In this document: piece by piece, positions 8,164 through 17,025 of the stretch
Position numbering within the stretch: position 1 is the stretch's first letter
Layout of the letters: the number at the start of each line of letters is the position of its first letter
Assembly: GCA_029212745.1 (NCBI GenBank)
Contig: JARGOL010000017.1
Coordinates: 1 to 64,000 of the forward strand
Length of the DNA stretch: 64,000 nt
Origin: Alcanivoracaceae bacterium
Lineage (GTDB): Bacteria > Pseudomonadota > Gammaproteobacteria > Pseudomonadales > Alcanivoracaceae
Direction: 5' to 3'
Translations under genes and position numbers: made by a program
Notes under the pieces: model-generated
Database searches by the model: none
What the model saw: only the letters and a program-made list of their open reading frames with translations
What the model was told of the DNA's origin: nothing

Positions 8164-9519
8164 ATGCCCTGGAAACGCTCAAGCAGTGGAAAGGGATTTA
8201 CCCGCCTCCTCCCCGGGGGCGGGCTTTTTATCCTGCTCCTCATGCTCACCATCAACACCGGCCATGCCCGGGAATCCACTGATCGCACCAGCGACGACAC
8301 CAACACGGGCGCACTGGTGATCAATAACCTGACCATCCCCGCCGAGGCCATCAGCCGCATGCATGCGCTGGTGCAACGTGACGACCCGACACTGGATCGC
8401 AAGGCCTTCATCGATGCCCTCATCGAAAGCCACCTGGTCGCCAGCCATGTCCGGGAGCAGGGCCTGGCAGACGTTGTACTCGACAGCCATGGTGTCGGTT
8501 TTGCACCTGCTGTGCAGATCGACAATCGCCAGGTGGCCACCTTGCGGGTGCTTTTTGCCGAACCGCTGGCCGCCGCCGTGGAAGCACTGGGCAAGAACGG
8601 CCTCAACGCGCTTCTGGCAGCACCCATTGACCCGGACTGGCAGGCCGTCAGCCGGGCACTCGGATCGCCGGTACGTCACGTCTACAGCCTGTCCCCGGCC
8701 GAACAACGCGCGGCCGCCGGCGTACCGTTGGCGCACTACCAACTGCCGGGCAGTGAGCAGACCCGCACCGTCACCCTGGCGGACATCTACCAGCGCCAGA
8801 ATGTACAGGGACGTATCGCCCTGCATGAAGGCGACCACACCTGGCTGGTGCGCGAGACACAGCTGTACATCGGCCAGCAATTTGTACGCGCCTGGAGCGA
8901 GGAACAGGCGCCCGTCACTGGCACCACCCTTGCTGCCATAAACACCCTGGTGGAAGACCGGCTGCTGCGTCAGGCCTGGCTCGCCCATAGCGGCGTTGCC
9001 ACGGAAATCCATGCCGGCAATCCGGCCCTGAAGGCGGCCTCGGAACAGGTCAGCCGCGCTGCCATACAGCGCTGGTACCAGGCCAACCGGGCGCGCTTTC
9101 GCAGTGTCCTTGCCGCCCGCGCCTCCGTGGTGCGCTGCAGCGACAAACACGCCTGCGAGAGCTGGCTGGCGACACAGGGCGCGGCGCTGCAGGGCAACGA
9201 GGCATGGCCGGCATCGAGCAGCAAAGACGTGACAGTCACCAACCAGTGGTACCAGCGAGACAGCACACGCAACTGGCTCACCGATGTGGTCCTGATGCAG
9301 CCGGACGACAAGCCACCGGCACCCATCCGCGGACCCGGCGGCAACAGCTGGTACCTGGTCCAGGTGAACGAACGCAAGTTGCATACCCACAGTGTCGACA
9401 GCCTGACCGTGGACATCGTCGCCCGTCGCGAGGTTGCAAGGGAGCAGCTGGTGCAGGATTACCTGGGCCTGACCGCACGGCTGCGCGAACAGGCGCATAT
9501 CAGGAGGCCAGCCTCATGA
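8164..9519 (+). CDS. Periplasmic SurA/PpiC-like folding factor
   Basis: A 451-residue exported protein with an N-terminal hydrophobic segment (about residues 20-34, cleavage near GHA-RES). It contains an INNLTIPAEAISRM segment and a helical DALIESHLVASHVREQGL segment, the pattern of the SurA N-terminal chaperone domain. A later WYQANRARF stretch resembles the lead-in to a parvulin domain, but the conserved parvulin active-site motif is not evident, so the isomerase may be degenerate or absent. It lies 87 bases after the phospholipase-like gene and overlaps the next gene by 4 bases. A dedicated role in folding the upstream enzyme is inferred from context. Confidence 0.55.
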   Translation: MPWKRSSSGKGFTRLLPGGGLFILLLMLTINTGHARESTDRTSDDTNTGALVINNLTIPAEAISRMHALVQRDDPTLDRKAFIDALIESHLVASHVREQGLADVVLDSHGVGFAPAVQIDNRQVATLRVLFAEPLAAAVEALGKNGLNALLAAPIDPDWQAVSRALGSPVRHVYSLSPAEQRAAAGVPLAHYQLPGSEQTRTVTLADIYQRQNVQGRIALHEGDHTWLVRETQLYIGQQFVRAWSEEQAPVTGTTLAAINTLVEDRLLRQAWLAHSGVATEIHAGNPALKAASEQVSRAAIQRWYQANRARFRSVLAARASVVRCSDKHACESWLATQGAALQGNEAWPASSSKDVTVTNQWYQRDSTRNWLTDVVLMQPDDKPPAPIRGPGGNSWYLVQVNERKLHTHSVDSLTVDIVARREVAREQLVQDYLGLTARLREQAHIRRPAS

Positions 9520-10208
9520 GGACGGGCGCAGTCATCCTGCTGGTCGCAATCACCACCGCCCTGCTGCTCTGGCAGCGCGGACAGGAAGTGCCGGCCACGC
9601 GCGCGGCGGATCCGATGCACACGCCTGAACTGGCGGCACCATCCTCAACCGAGCTGTCGCTGGCGCCAGCACCGGACTCAACGGCCGACGACAGACCCAC
9701 ACCTGCAAACGACGCAGACAACTGGGGCGTAACCCAGCCCAGCGCACCTGGGCCGGGCAGCCTGAATACCGATGCGGTCAACGCGCTTCGCGCCACGCGC
9801 CAGGGCGACAGGCGCGCCCCGACCATTGGCAGTGACGAACGCAATCGTCCCCTGGCCAGCGATGACCTGCGCGCAAACTATGCCGACTACCAGCAATGGC
9901 AGCACCAGCACCGGCTGGCTGGCTATGCCCGTTACCTGAGCGCGGCCAACGAAAAACTGGCACGCATTGATGAACACCTGGTGTGGGGCGCCCAGAACGG
10001 CGTCAGCGAACAGGACCTGGCAGCGGCGCGGGAAAAACGGGCGCGCCTGGCACAAAGCCGTGACCAGCTGCTGCAGGATTACCCGGCGCTGGCGGCGGCT
10101 GATACAGACACCCTGGAACCAGTCTCGGACGAGGGCATCGGCCAGCCACAGGAGGCCGGCGAGGATGACGGCACAGATACGGCCGGGGAATCAGAAGGGC
10201 AGGAATAA
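9516..10208 (+). CDS. Single-pass membrane protein with Pro/Ser-rich linker and helical periplasmic domain
   Basis: I do not recognise a family for this 230-residue protein. It has an N-terminal transmembrane helix (residues 5-19), a Pro/Ala/Ser/Thr-rich linker to about residue 85, an alpha-helical charged region (about 105-190) and an acidic tail. The layout resembles the lipase foldase LifO, which is also anchored by one helix and a variable linker, but the LifO signature is not present. The start at 9516 has AGGAGG 8 bases upstream and forms an ATGA overlap with the SurA-like gene, so the two are translationally coupled. Its 3' end overlaps the convergent gene at 10191 by 18 bases. Confidence 0.6.
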   Translation: MRTGAVILLVAITTALLLWQRGQEVPATRAADPMHTPELAAPSSTELSLAPAPDSTADDRPTPANDADNWGVTQPSAPGPGSLNTDAVNALRATRQGDRRAPTIGSDERNRPLASDDLRANYADYQQWQHQHRLAGYARYLSAANEKLARIDEHLVWGAQNGVSEQDLAAAREKRARLAQSRDQLLQDYPALAAADTDTLEPVSDEGIGQPQEAGEDDGTDTAGESEGQE

Positions 10209-11102
10209 AGGCGCGTCCGGATCAGGCTCCGGCTTTGGCAGGGGAGCCAGTCTGGCGGCTGGCCAGCGCATCACATCCTCGCGCCAGAAGCCGGCATCCC
10301 GGTAGGCGCGCTCGACCACACCGGCTTCGATCATCTGGTACAGGCCGCGGGCAAAACAGGCGCCCGCCCTGGCACCGGCAAAGCGGTGAATATGAAAGGC
10401 GAAATGCCGCGACCCGGGAATCGGCATGCGCAGGCCCGGCATCGGTGCCAGCACGGCACCATCCACTTCAATCAGGCTTCCCGCGCTGTTGTTGCTCGGT
10501 GCCAGCAATGCGTCGGCCCGCCCACTGGCCACCCAGCGGACCATGGTGGCCCAGCTGTTGGCGTCCAGGCGTTCCTTCACCGGCACGCGCCCGAGTGCCT
10601 GCCAGTCCCGTTCCCATTGCGTGGAAGACACCACGGTCAGGCGGGTCAGGTCTTCGGTTTTGCGCAACCGCTGCTGGCGCCCTTTGGCGGTATAGAACAG
10701 CGCCGTGAACTGGCCATCGGGTATGGTCGGGGGAGACAGGGCAACCAGCCCCTCATCAAACGGTTCCGACCAGATGGTGGTGCCGGTGGCGAGAATGTCA
10801 CCGGCCAGCAGCGACGCTAGAATGCGCTGGTAACTGTCCAGCTGCACCCAGGTCACGTCCCGGCGATCACAGCCGCGATCGAAGGCCTGCTGGAACAACG
10901 CCAGTTCCACCACGTCACGGCGCGCACCCGGGCCGCTGAAATCCGTGAGCGCGTACGGGTCACGCTCACCCAGCCAGGCCTGGTAGTCGCGCAATACATC
11001 CGAGGGCACACCCACTGGCAACGCTCCCAGGGCAACGCAGGGCAGCAGGAAAAGGACACACAGGGCGGTCAGCAGCGGCATCTTCAGGCGAAAGTCAGTC
11101 AT
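10191..11102 (-). CDS. Exported solute-binding-protein-like protein (family 3 type)
   Basis: A 303-residue protein with a signal peptide (hydrophobic residues 10-25, cleavage near ALG). The rest resembles bacterial extracellular solute-binding proteins of family 3 that occur without transporter genes. It has an N-terminal lobe around ALFQQAFDRG and a motif-poor C-terminal lobe. The start at 11102 (MTDFRLKMPLL) is chosen because the longer open frame upstream has no signal sequence. There are no permease or ATPase genes beside it, so it may be a sensory or orphan binding protein. It overlaps the convergent membrane protein gene by 18 bases. Ligand unknown. Confidence 0.6.
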   Translation of the reverse strand: MTDFRLKMPLLTALCVLFLLPCVALGALPVGVPSDVLRDYQAWLGERDPYALTDFSGPGARRDVVELALFQQAFDRGCDRRDVTWVQLDSYQRILASLLAGDILATGTTIWSEPFDEGLVALSPPTIPDGQFTALFYTAKGRQQRLRKTEDLTRLTVVSSTQWERDWQALGRVPVKERLDANSWATMVRWVASGRADALLAPSNNSAGSLIEVDGAVLAPMPGLRMPIPGSRHFAFHIHRFAGARAGACFARGLYQMIEAGVVERAYRDAGFWREDVMRWPAARLAPLPKPEPDPDAPLFLPF

Positions 11103-11247
11103 CGCCAACACTATGCCCGAGGTGCTGGCGCAGGGCCATAGCCGCGGCGCCCCGCAGAGCTGGCGAACTGCACAATCTTTGCAAGGTTGCTCGACATTCG
11201 CTGCACCGGGTGCCGCCATCCTGCCTCCATCACAGGAGGCCGCCATC

Positions 11248-12753
11248 ATGCTCACGTACACACGCCACGGATTACCCGCCCTTGCCGCCCTTGCCCTGCT
11301 CTCTGGATGCGGGGGTGACAACAGCAGTCCCGTCGTCATCGATAACCCCGCAGATCTGGACGACCAGCTCATGGCCCTGATCGCCGAGCACAACCTCACC
11401 GGTGCGCCAGAAGCGGGCCGCAACCTTCCTGACGTCAACGACCCACTGGCGCAACTGGGCATGCGCCTGTTCTTCAGCAAGAGCCTGGGCGGCGGCTTCG
11501 ACAGTGCCTGCGCCAGTTGTCATCACCCGCTACTGGGCGGTGCTGACGGACTCAGCCTGCCCATCGGCACCGGTGCGGACGACCCGGATGTGCTGGGGCT
11601 TGCGCGTTCGCACCCGGATGGCGTGCCCAATGTGCCACGGCATTCGCCCACCGTATTCAATGCCGGTTTGTGGGACACGGCCCTGTTCTGGGACTCGCGG
11701 GTGGAGAGCCTGGGCGGCGAAGCCGGCGCCAATGGCGCCGCTTCCGGCATACGCACACCGGACAGTGCCCTGTTCGTGGCGGATGCCGAGGCTGGTAACA
11801 CCCTGCCCCAGGCACAGGCCCGCTTTCCGGTACTGGAAGACACGGAAATGAAAACCGCGAACTTCGAGAACGGCAGTGACGCGAGCAGTGTGCGCGCGCA
11901 CCTGGCGGCCCGGCTCGGTGATTACGGCGTGGGCGCAGGCGAAATCGCCGACAACAACTGGCTTACCCATTTCCAGACCGCCTTTGCCAGTGGCGCGGAC
12001 GCCGAAACATTAATTACGTTCGACAACATCACAGCGGCTATCGCGGCGTATGAGCGCTCCATGGTTTTCACCGACACGCCATGGCGTGACTACATCGGCG
12101 GTGACGCGGCCGCCATCAGTGACAGCGCCAAACGCGGCGCCATCCTGTTCCTGACACCGGCGGAGGAAAACGGCGCCAACTGCATTGCCTGCCACAGTGG
12201 TGACCTGTTCAGTGATGAACAGGCACATATCGTCGCCTTTCCCCAGTTTGGTCCGGGCAAGGGGGACGGCGCCACCGGCGATGACGACTTTGGCCGCGAA
12301 CGGGAAACCGGGGATGCGCGCGATCGCTACCGACTGCGCACGCCGTCACTGCTGAACGTGGCGCTGACAGCTCCTTATGGGCACACAGGCGCATACCGCA
12401 ATCTTACCGAGGTGGTTCGCCACTACGCCAATCCCGGCGCCAGCGTAAACGGCTTTTTTGGCCGGGGTGGCTGGTGTTCACTGCCGCAAATCCAGGGCAT
12501 CGGCGACTGCGCCAGTCGTTACCCGAATGCCCGCGCCAACAGCCAGCTGGCGTTGGCGACGCTGGCAGATGAACAGGCAGCAGGCAGGGCGGTGTTGCGC
12601 CCCGTACCACTGAATCCGGATGAGGTCGCCGATCTGGTGAGTTTCCTTGAAGCCCTGACCGACCGATGCGCAGCGGACCCGGCGTGTGTCTCAACCTGGG
12701 TGCCGGCGCCGTCGGGTGCTGCGGATACGCATCAGCTCAATGCCACCTTCTGA
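11248..12753 (+). CDS. Di-haem cytochrome c peroxidase-family lipoprotein
   Basis: A 501-residue member of the CcpA/MauG family. It carries two c-type haem sites: CASCH at residue 88 and CIACH at residue 312. The N-terminus is a lipoprotein signal with lipobox LLSGC, so it is probably anchored to a membrane in the periplasm. AGGAGG lies 8 bases before the ATG at 11248. Classical family members reduce hydrogen peroxide or oxidise a protein cofactor. The protein is longer than the usual 320-370 residues, with insertions between the haems and an extended C-terminus, so its substrate may differ. No electron donor gene is adjacent. Confidence 0.85.
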   Translation: MLTYTRHGLPALAALALLSGCGGDNSSPVVIDNPADLDDQLMALIAEHNLTGAPEAGRNLPDVNDPLAQLGMRLFFSKSLGGGFDSACASCHHPLLGGADGLSLPIGTGADDPDVLGLARSHPDGVPNVPRHSPTVFNAGLWDTALFWDSRVESLGGEAGANGAASGIRTPDSALFVADAEAGNTLPQAQARFPVLEDTEMKTANFENGSDASSVRAHLAARLGDYGVGAGEIADNNWLTHFQTAFASGADAETLITFDNITAAIAAYERSMVFTDTPWRDYIGGDAAAISDSAKRGAILFLTPAEENGANCIACHSGDLFSDEQAHIVAFPQFGPGKGDGATGDDDFGRERETGDARDRYRLRTPSLLNVALTAPYGHTGAYRNLTEVVRHYANPGASVNGFFGRGGWCSLPQIQGIGDCASRYPNARANSQLALATLADEQAAGRAVLRPVPLNPDEVADLVSFLEALTDRCAADPACVSTWVPAPSGAADTHQLNATF

Positions 12754-12771
12754 AACCCTGTGCCGCACGAC

Positions 12772-13770
12772 CTAGCGGGCAGGCACCGGGCAGACGGGTA
12801 AAGGGCACAGTCGGGACGCTTGGCCAGATACCTCTGGAGGGGTGGCGGCAAATCGTTGCGGCGACAGCGCGGCCGCACACCGTTGTGCCTCGCCCGCCTG
12901 CCATGCACAGCCCAGTTGGCCCAGCGTGTGGGCCAGGTTGTTCCAACCGTCAGCCTGACGGGGGAAGCGGCGCAGCAAGCGGGCAAAGGTATCTGCGGCA
13001 CCGGCCCGGTCGCCCATGGCGTAGGCCACATTCCCCTGTCCGAGCAAGCCAGCCGGCTGGTCCGGCCAGCGCCCGGCAGCCACCCGGTAAGCGTCCATGG
13101 CCGCCTCAAGGCGACCACTGGATTCCAGATCGCTGGCTGCCGACAGGTATGGCAGTGGCCTGGCACTGGCAGGAAGTTCGTCCGGCGGCAGGATCACCAC
13201 CGCCCAATTGTCGGCCCGCGCCCAGGTATTGAGAAACGTGTTTACCGGTGTGGGGCTGGCCTGGTCAGTGCCTGAATGCAGAATCAACGCGTGCGCTGAG
13301 GCATCAAAGCCAACCACAACGGCGAAGTGCCACTGAGGCCACCAGTTGAACGCCAGGTTTTGCATCACCAGCACCGGATGCCCGGCGGCGACTTCCTTCA
13401 ACACACTGTGAAGCTTTCCATCCAGCGGATAGACCAGCATGTCATGGGCACGCGCCGTCGCCACGATTTCCACCTGCAGGGACCCTTTGCGCCCGGGCAG
13501 GTAGACCCGCTGTTTCAACTGCCCAGGTGTTGTCTCCAGCCCCTGACTGTTGAGCATCATCGCCAGCGAAGCCGGACCACACTGATAGCGCTGCTGGGAA
13601 AAGAACGGCACCGTCTCGAGCCGATGATAGGCAGGCAACACATTGCCGACAGCGGGCGAACCTTGATCAGTCGCCGTGGGCCACGCGGTGGTCGTGGTAC
13701 AACCGGCCACCAACATGGCCAGCCAAAGGCCGGCCATACTGATGGCGAGCTTTATCCGTACCCTGCGCAC
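12772..13770 (-). CDS. PA2778-family C39-like cysteine peptidase lipoprotein with TPR
   Basis: A 332-residue exported lipoprotein (lipobox LVAGC near residue 24). A C39-like papain-fold domain carries QRYQCGPASLAMML with the likely catalytic Cys, and WHFAVVVGFD with the likely His. A TPR-like region follows from about residue 215. It matches the PA2778 family, and directly upstream lies a PA2779-family gene, as in Pseudomonas. The start is a GTG at 13770 immediately after the upstream TGA; no good ribosome-binding site is visible, so translational coupling is likely. An ATG 12 codons later is the alternative. C39 domains usually process leader peptides, but the target here is unknown. Confidence 0.85.
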   Translation of the reverse strand: MRRVRIKLAISMAGLWLAMLVAGCTTTTAWPTATDQGSPAVGNVLPAYHRLETVPFFSQQRYQCGPASLAMMLNSQGLETTPGQLKQRVYLPGRKGSLQVEIVATARAHDMLVYPLDGKLHSVLKEVAAGHPVLVMQNLAFNWWPQWHFAVVVGFDASAHALILHSGTDQASPTPVNTFLNTWARADNWAVVILPPDELPASARPLPYLSAASDLESSGRLEAAMDAYRVAAGRWPDQPAGLLGQGNVAYAMGDRAGAADTFARLLRRFPRQADGWNNLAHTLGQLGCAWQAGEAQRCAAALSPQRFAATPPEVSGQASRLCPLPVCPVPAR

Positions 13771-14172
13771 TCACTGCACGCAGTTGACGAACGAAAACAC
13801 GTTGGTGGCACAGAGCATGTCCGTGATGATGAAAACCACAAACAGCAGAACGAGAACACCGACAACACCCTGACCGGCCGGCGCCTCTGCCAGTTGCTGC
13901 TCAAATTGTTCCAGCTCCTGCGGCGTCAGCTGCTTGATGCGCTCGCGGACCTGCTCGTCAGTAACACCCAGCTCAGCCATTTTTGCCTGCACCTCAGGGT
14001 GATCCAGGGCGCTGATCAATTGCTGACGGTCAAACTGCACCTGCTGTGCGGCAACCATGTCTCCCGTGCTCACCATGGCGGCCTGCGCTACCGGCGACCA
14101 CCCCGGCCCCAACGCCATGAAAAGAGCCATGAAAAGTGAGATTTTGCCAAGATACTTCCGGAACACTTCCAT
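13771..14172 (-). CDS. PA2779-family small membrane protein
   Basis: A 133-residue protein with an N-terminal signal or anchor (about residues 10-30, ending PVAQA). A helical middle contains AELGVTDEQVRERIKQLTPQ, and a C-terminal transmembrane helix ends near the protein terminus (VVGVLVLLFVVFIITDML). These features match the PA2779 family, which is found paired with PA2778-type peptidases. The ATG at 14172 has AGGAG about 7 bases upstream and is preferred to a start 12 codons earlier. The stop codon abuts the peptidase start. It may be a substrate or partner of that peptidase; function is not established. Confidence 0.85.
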   Translation of the reverse strand: MEVFRKYLGKISLFMALFMALGPGWSPVAQAAMVSTGDMVAAQQVQFDRQQLISALDHPEVQAKMAELGVTDEQVRERIKQLTPQELEQFEQQLAEAPAGQGVVGVLVLLFVVFIITDMLCATNVFSFVNCVQ

Positions 14173-14467
14173 CACGATCTCCTGATGCCGAGAGTGTCCT
14201 TTCAACATACGGTGAGCGCCGCCCCGGCATCAAACGACAGCGCAGGAACTGTGACAGACATCCTGCCGGAGGAAGAGGCCCAACGCTGTCAGAATTCAGG
14301 AAATTGAGCGCCAACACGGCGGCAACTGTTTCGATCATGTGCCGAATGCGCGCAAACAGCAAAGGGTTTCCTCATCCGCGCAGCGCTTTTGCGACACGCC
14401 GCGGCCAGCCATCCATGGCCCGATCACGGGCTCACACCCCGTGCGCAGCAATACAGCGATGTCGCAC
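14173..14467. other. Intergenic stretch of 295 bases with no recognised element
   Basis: It should contain the promoter of the PA2779/PA2778 pair and the end of the cioAB transcript, both on the minus strand. I see no good -35/-10 pair, no hairpin with a T-tract and no coding potential on either strand. Confidence 0.5.
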
Positions 14468-15466
14468 TTACTCGTAACTCAAGGCGGTCGCCTTGCCGCG
14501 GAACACCCGGTAAATGAATATCGTGTAGCCGATAATGGCTGGCAGCGCGATGATCGCACCCCAGAACGTAAACAGCAGTGATTCGGTGGCTGAGGCCGCC
14601 TCCCACAAGGTGAGCTGGCCAATGATGATTTCCGGGAACAGGCTGTAACCGAGGCCGATGCTGGCCATGACACAGATGACCGACAACGCCACAAACGCCA
14701 ACCAGCCGTAACCGTTGAACAGGATCTGCTTGCTGTGGAATATCCAGATCAGACCGGCGTAGGCCACCGCCGTGGACAGGGGGATTGGCAGAAGGCCAAT
14801 GGCGTTGGGCAGTGAAAACCACTTGTCGGCAATGGCCGGGCTCACCAGGGGTGTCGCCACGGACACCAGCAACAACCCGGCGCCCATGGGAAACACCGCC
14901 AACCGACCCCAGCGAATGGCTTTGCGGAACAGCTCGCCTTCGGTCTTGATCAACAACCAGGCCGCGCCCAGCATGATGTACAGGGCCGGCAGGGTCAGCG
15001 CGATCATGGCGGCAAACAGGGTGCTTGTGGTATCGCCCGTGAGACCCGTGACATAGGCTCCCACCATCCAGCCCTGGCACACCGACGCCACCAATGAACC
15101 CAGCGCAAACAGGCGGTTCCACATGGCCTTGCGCGCATCCCCTGCCTTGACGCGAAAATCAAACGCCACGCCGCGCAGGATCAGCCCCATCAGCATCAGC
15201 GTCACCGGCAGGTACAGTGATGTAAGCACAATGGAGTGGGCCTGCGGAAAGGCGATCAGCAGGATGCCTACACCCAGCACGATCCAGGTTTCATTGGCAT
15301 CCCAGAACGGGCCGATGGCGGCCACCATGACATCTTTTTCTTCGTCAGAGGCAAACGGCAGCAACATGCCGATACCCAGGTCATAGCCATCCAGCAACAC
15401 ATAGATCAGCAGTGCCAGTCCCATGGCACCGGCGAAGAAAAGGGGTAACCAGTAAGCCAGATCCAT
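14468..15466 (-). CDS. cioB: Cytochrome bd-type quinol oxidase subunit II (CioB/CydB)
   Basis: Membrane subunit II of the bd-type terminal oxidase, which reduces oxygen with quinol. The 332-residue protein has the subunit II N-terminus (LLDGYDLGIGMLLPF), the FWDANETWIV segment and about eight membrane helices. Its ATG shares one base with the subunit I stop codon (TGATG), so the two are co-translated. It is the last gene of the minus-strand pair. No CydX-like small gene was found after it. Confidence 0.96.
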   Translation of the reverse strand: MDLAYWLPLFFAGAMGLALLIYVLLDGYDLGIGMLLPFASDEEKDVMVAAIGPFWDANETWIVLGVGILLIAFPQAHSIVLTSLYLPVTLMLMGLILRGVAFDFRVKAGDARKAMWNRLFALGSLVASVCQGWMVGAYVTGLTGDTTSTLFAAMIALTLPALYIMLGAAWLLIKTEGELFRKAIRWGRLAVFPMGAGLLLVSVATPLVSPAIADKWFSLPNAIGLLPIPLSTAVAYAGLIWIFHSKQILFNGYGWLAFVALSVICVMASIGLGYSLFPEIIIGQLTLWEAASATESLLFTFWGAIIALPAIIGYTIFIYRVFRGKATALSYE

Positions 15467-16842
15467 CAGTTCTCTCCTGCCGTGATTTCACTGTCGTGCA
15501 TGGTCCGTTGCTGCGGCATCAGCGACAGGGAGCGCGCCGGCTTGGTGGCCAGGTAGCGCAAGGCGCCAACGTAGGAAACCAGCAGGAAAGCGTACAGGCC
15601 GACATAACCCAGCAAGGTCCCCATGACCGTGGCCGCGCTGTGATCTGCCACCACGTCAGCGGTTCGAAGCACACCATCCACCACCCAGGGCTGGCGACCA
15701 ATCTCGGTGACATACCATCCAGCCAGTACAGCCACCCAGCCGGAAAATGCCATGACGGACAGGACACGCAGCAGCCAGGCGTGGGCTTCAGCATTTTCCT
15801 CACGACGCCGGAACAGGGCCCAGGTGGCCCACCAGCCCACCAGCACCATCAGCACGCCCACACCCACCATCACCCGGAACGACCAGAACACCGGCGCCAC
15901 CGGTGGAATATCGTCGCCAAATTCGTTCAGGCCCTTCACCTCACCGTCCAGTTCATGGGTGAGGATCAGGCTGGCCAGTTTTGGAATCTTGATGGCCAGG
16001 TGGGTCGTCTTCTCTTCCTCATCGGGGAAGCCGAACAGTGTCAGCGGTGCGCCGCGCTCGGTCTCCCATATCCCTTCCATGGCCGCCACTTTGGCCGGCT
16101 GGTGCTCGAGGGTATTGAGGCCATGCAGGTCGCCAATAAACACCTGCAACGGCGCCAGCACCGCCGCCATCAGTGCACCGGTGCGCATCACCTTCCAGGT
16201 GGCCGGCCCGTCCACCTGCCTGAGGGCCCGCCAGGCGCTCACGCCCATGATCAGGAAAGCCACCGTCAGCAGCGAAGCATTGAGCATGTGGGCAAGACGG
16301 TAAGGAAACGACGGGTTGAAGATGACCTCCCACCAGCTCTCCACGAACAGCACGCCCTCCTCGATCCGGTATCCCGCTGGCGTCTGCATCCATGAATTCA
16401 GGCTCAATATCCAGAACGCCGAGGCCGTGGTGCCCAGGGCCACCAGCGAACTCGCCACCAGGTGGGTACGGTTCGACACCCGCTCCTTGCCGAACAGCAT
16501 GATGCCCAGGAACGACGCCTCGAGGAAAAAGGCCGTCAACACTTCATAACCGAGCAGGGGCCCGGCGATGTTACCTGCCCGCTCCATGAAACCGGGCCAG
16601 TTGGTGCCGAACTGGAAGCTCATGGTAATGCCTGAGACAACACCCAGCGCGAAACTCAGGGCAAAAATCTTGACCCAGAAAAAGTAGGCATATTCCCACG
16701 CCTTGTCGCCCGAAAAGGTGAATCGCAAGCGGAAATACAGCAGCACCCAACACAAGCCAATGGTGATCGTGGGGAACAGAATGTGAAAACTGATATTGGC
16801 AGCGAACTGGATACGCGCCAGTACAAACGGGTCAAAATCCAT
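15466..16842 (-). CDS. cioA: Cytochrome bd-type quinol oxidase subunit I (CioA/CydA)
   Basis: Catalytic subunit that oxidises quinol and carries the haems. The 458-residue length, against about 520 for E. coli CydA, indicates a short Q loop, the feature of the cyanide-insensitive (Cio) subfamily. Conserved blocks include the N-terminal R-I-Q-F-A-A-N-I-S-F-H segment with the haem-ligand His and GRQPWVV near the quinol site. AGGAGG precedes the ATG at 16842. The oxidase would support low-oxygen respiration or resist sulphide, cyanide or nitric oxide. A TTGACA and a TATTAT lie upstream but are 22 bases apart, and no FNR-type box is visible. Confidence 0.95.
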   Translation of the reverse strand: MDFDPFVLARIQFAANISFHILFPTITIGLCWVLLYFRLRFTFSGDKAWEYAYFFWVKIFALSFALGVVSGITMSFQFGTNWPGFMERAGNIAGPLLGYEVLTAFFLEASFLGIMLFGKERVSNRTHLVASSLVALGTTASAFWILSLNSWMQTPAGYRIEEGVLFVESWWEVIFNPSFPYRLAHMLNASLLTVAFLIMGVSAWRALRQVDGPATWKVMRTGALMAAVLAPLQVFIGDLHGLNTLEHQPAKVAAMEGIWETERGAPLTLFGFPDEEEKTTHLAIKIPKLASLILTHELDGEVKGLNEFGDDIPPVAPVFWSFRVMVGVGVLMVLVGWWATWALFRRREENAEAHAWLLRVLSVMAFSGWVAVLAGWYVTEIGRQPWVVDGVLRTADVVADHSAATVMGTLLGYVGLYAFLLVSYVGALRYLATKPARSLSLMPQQRTMHDSEITAGEN

Positions 16843-16958
16843 GGCTGGATTCCTCCTGGCTGACGGTAGGCATCCTTTCCCGTGGGGCGGCTGATAATAC
16901 CACGGCGAAGACTGTTACGTTTGTCAAAACGTGACTGGCTATCCAGCAGCCCGGAAAC

Positions 16959-16983
16959 AAAAAAAGGGGAGCCAAGGCTCCCC
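16959..16983 (-). terminator. Rho-independent terminator of the GH35 gene
   Basis: On the minus strand GGGGAGCC and GGCTCCCC form an 8-bp stem followed by seven T residues (16959-16965). It lies 42 bases after the glycosidase stop and isolates that gene from the cioA promoter. Confidence 0.92.
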
Positions 16984-17025
16984 ATAAACCAGGGCGCAAA
17001 GCGCCCTGCGCATCACACCGTGAAT

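Noticed and set aside
16843-16958. TTGACA and TATTAT upstream of cioA as a sigma-70 promoter
   Set aside because: The two hexamers are 22 bases apart, too far for a sigma-70 promoter; no alternative pairing was convincing and no FNR-type site was found.
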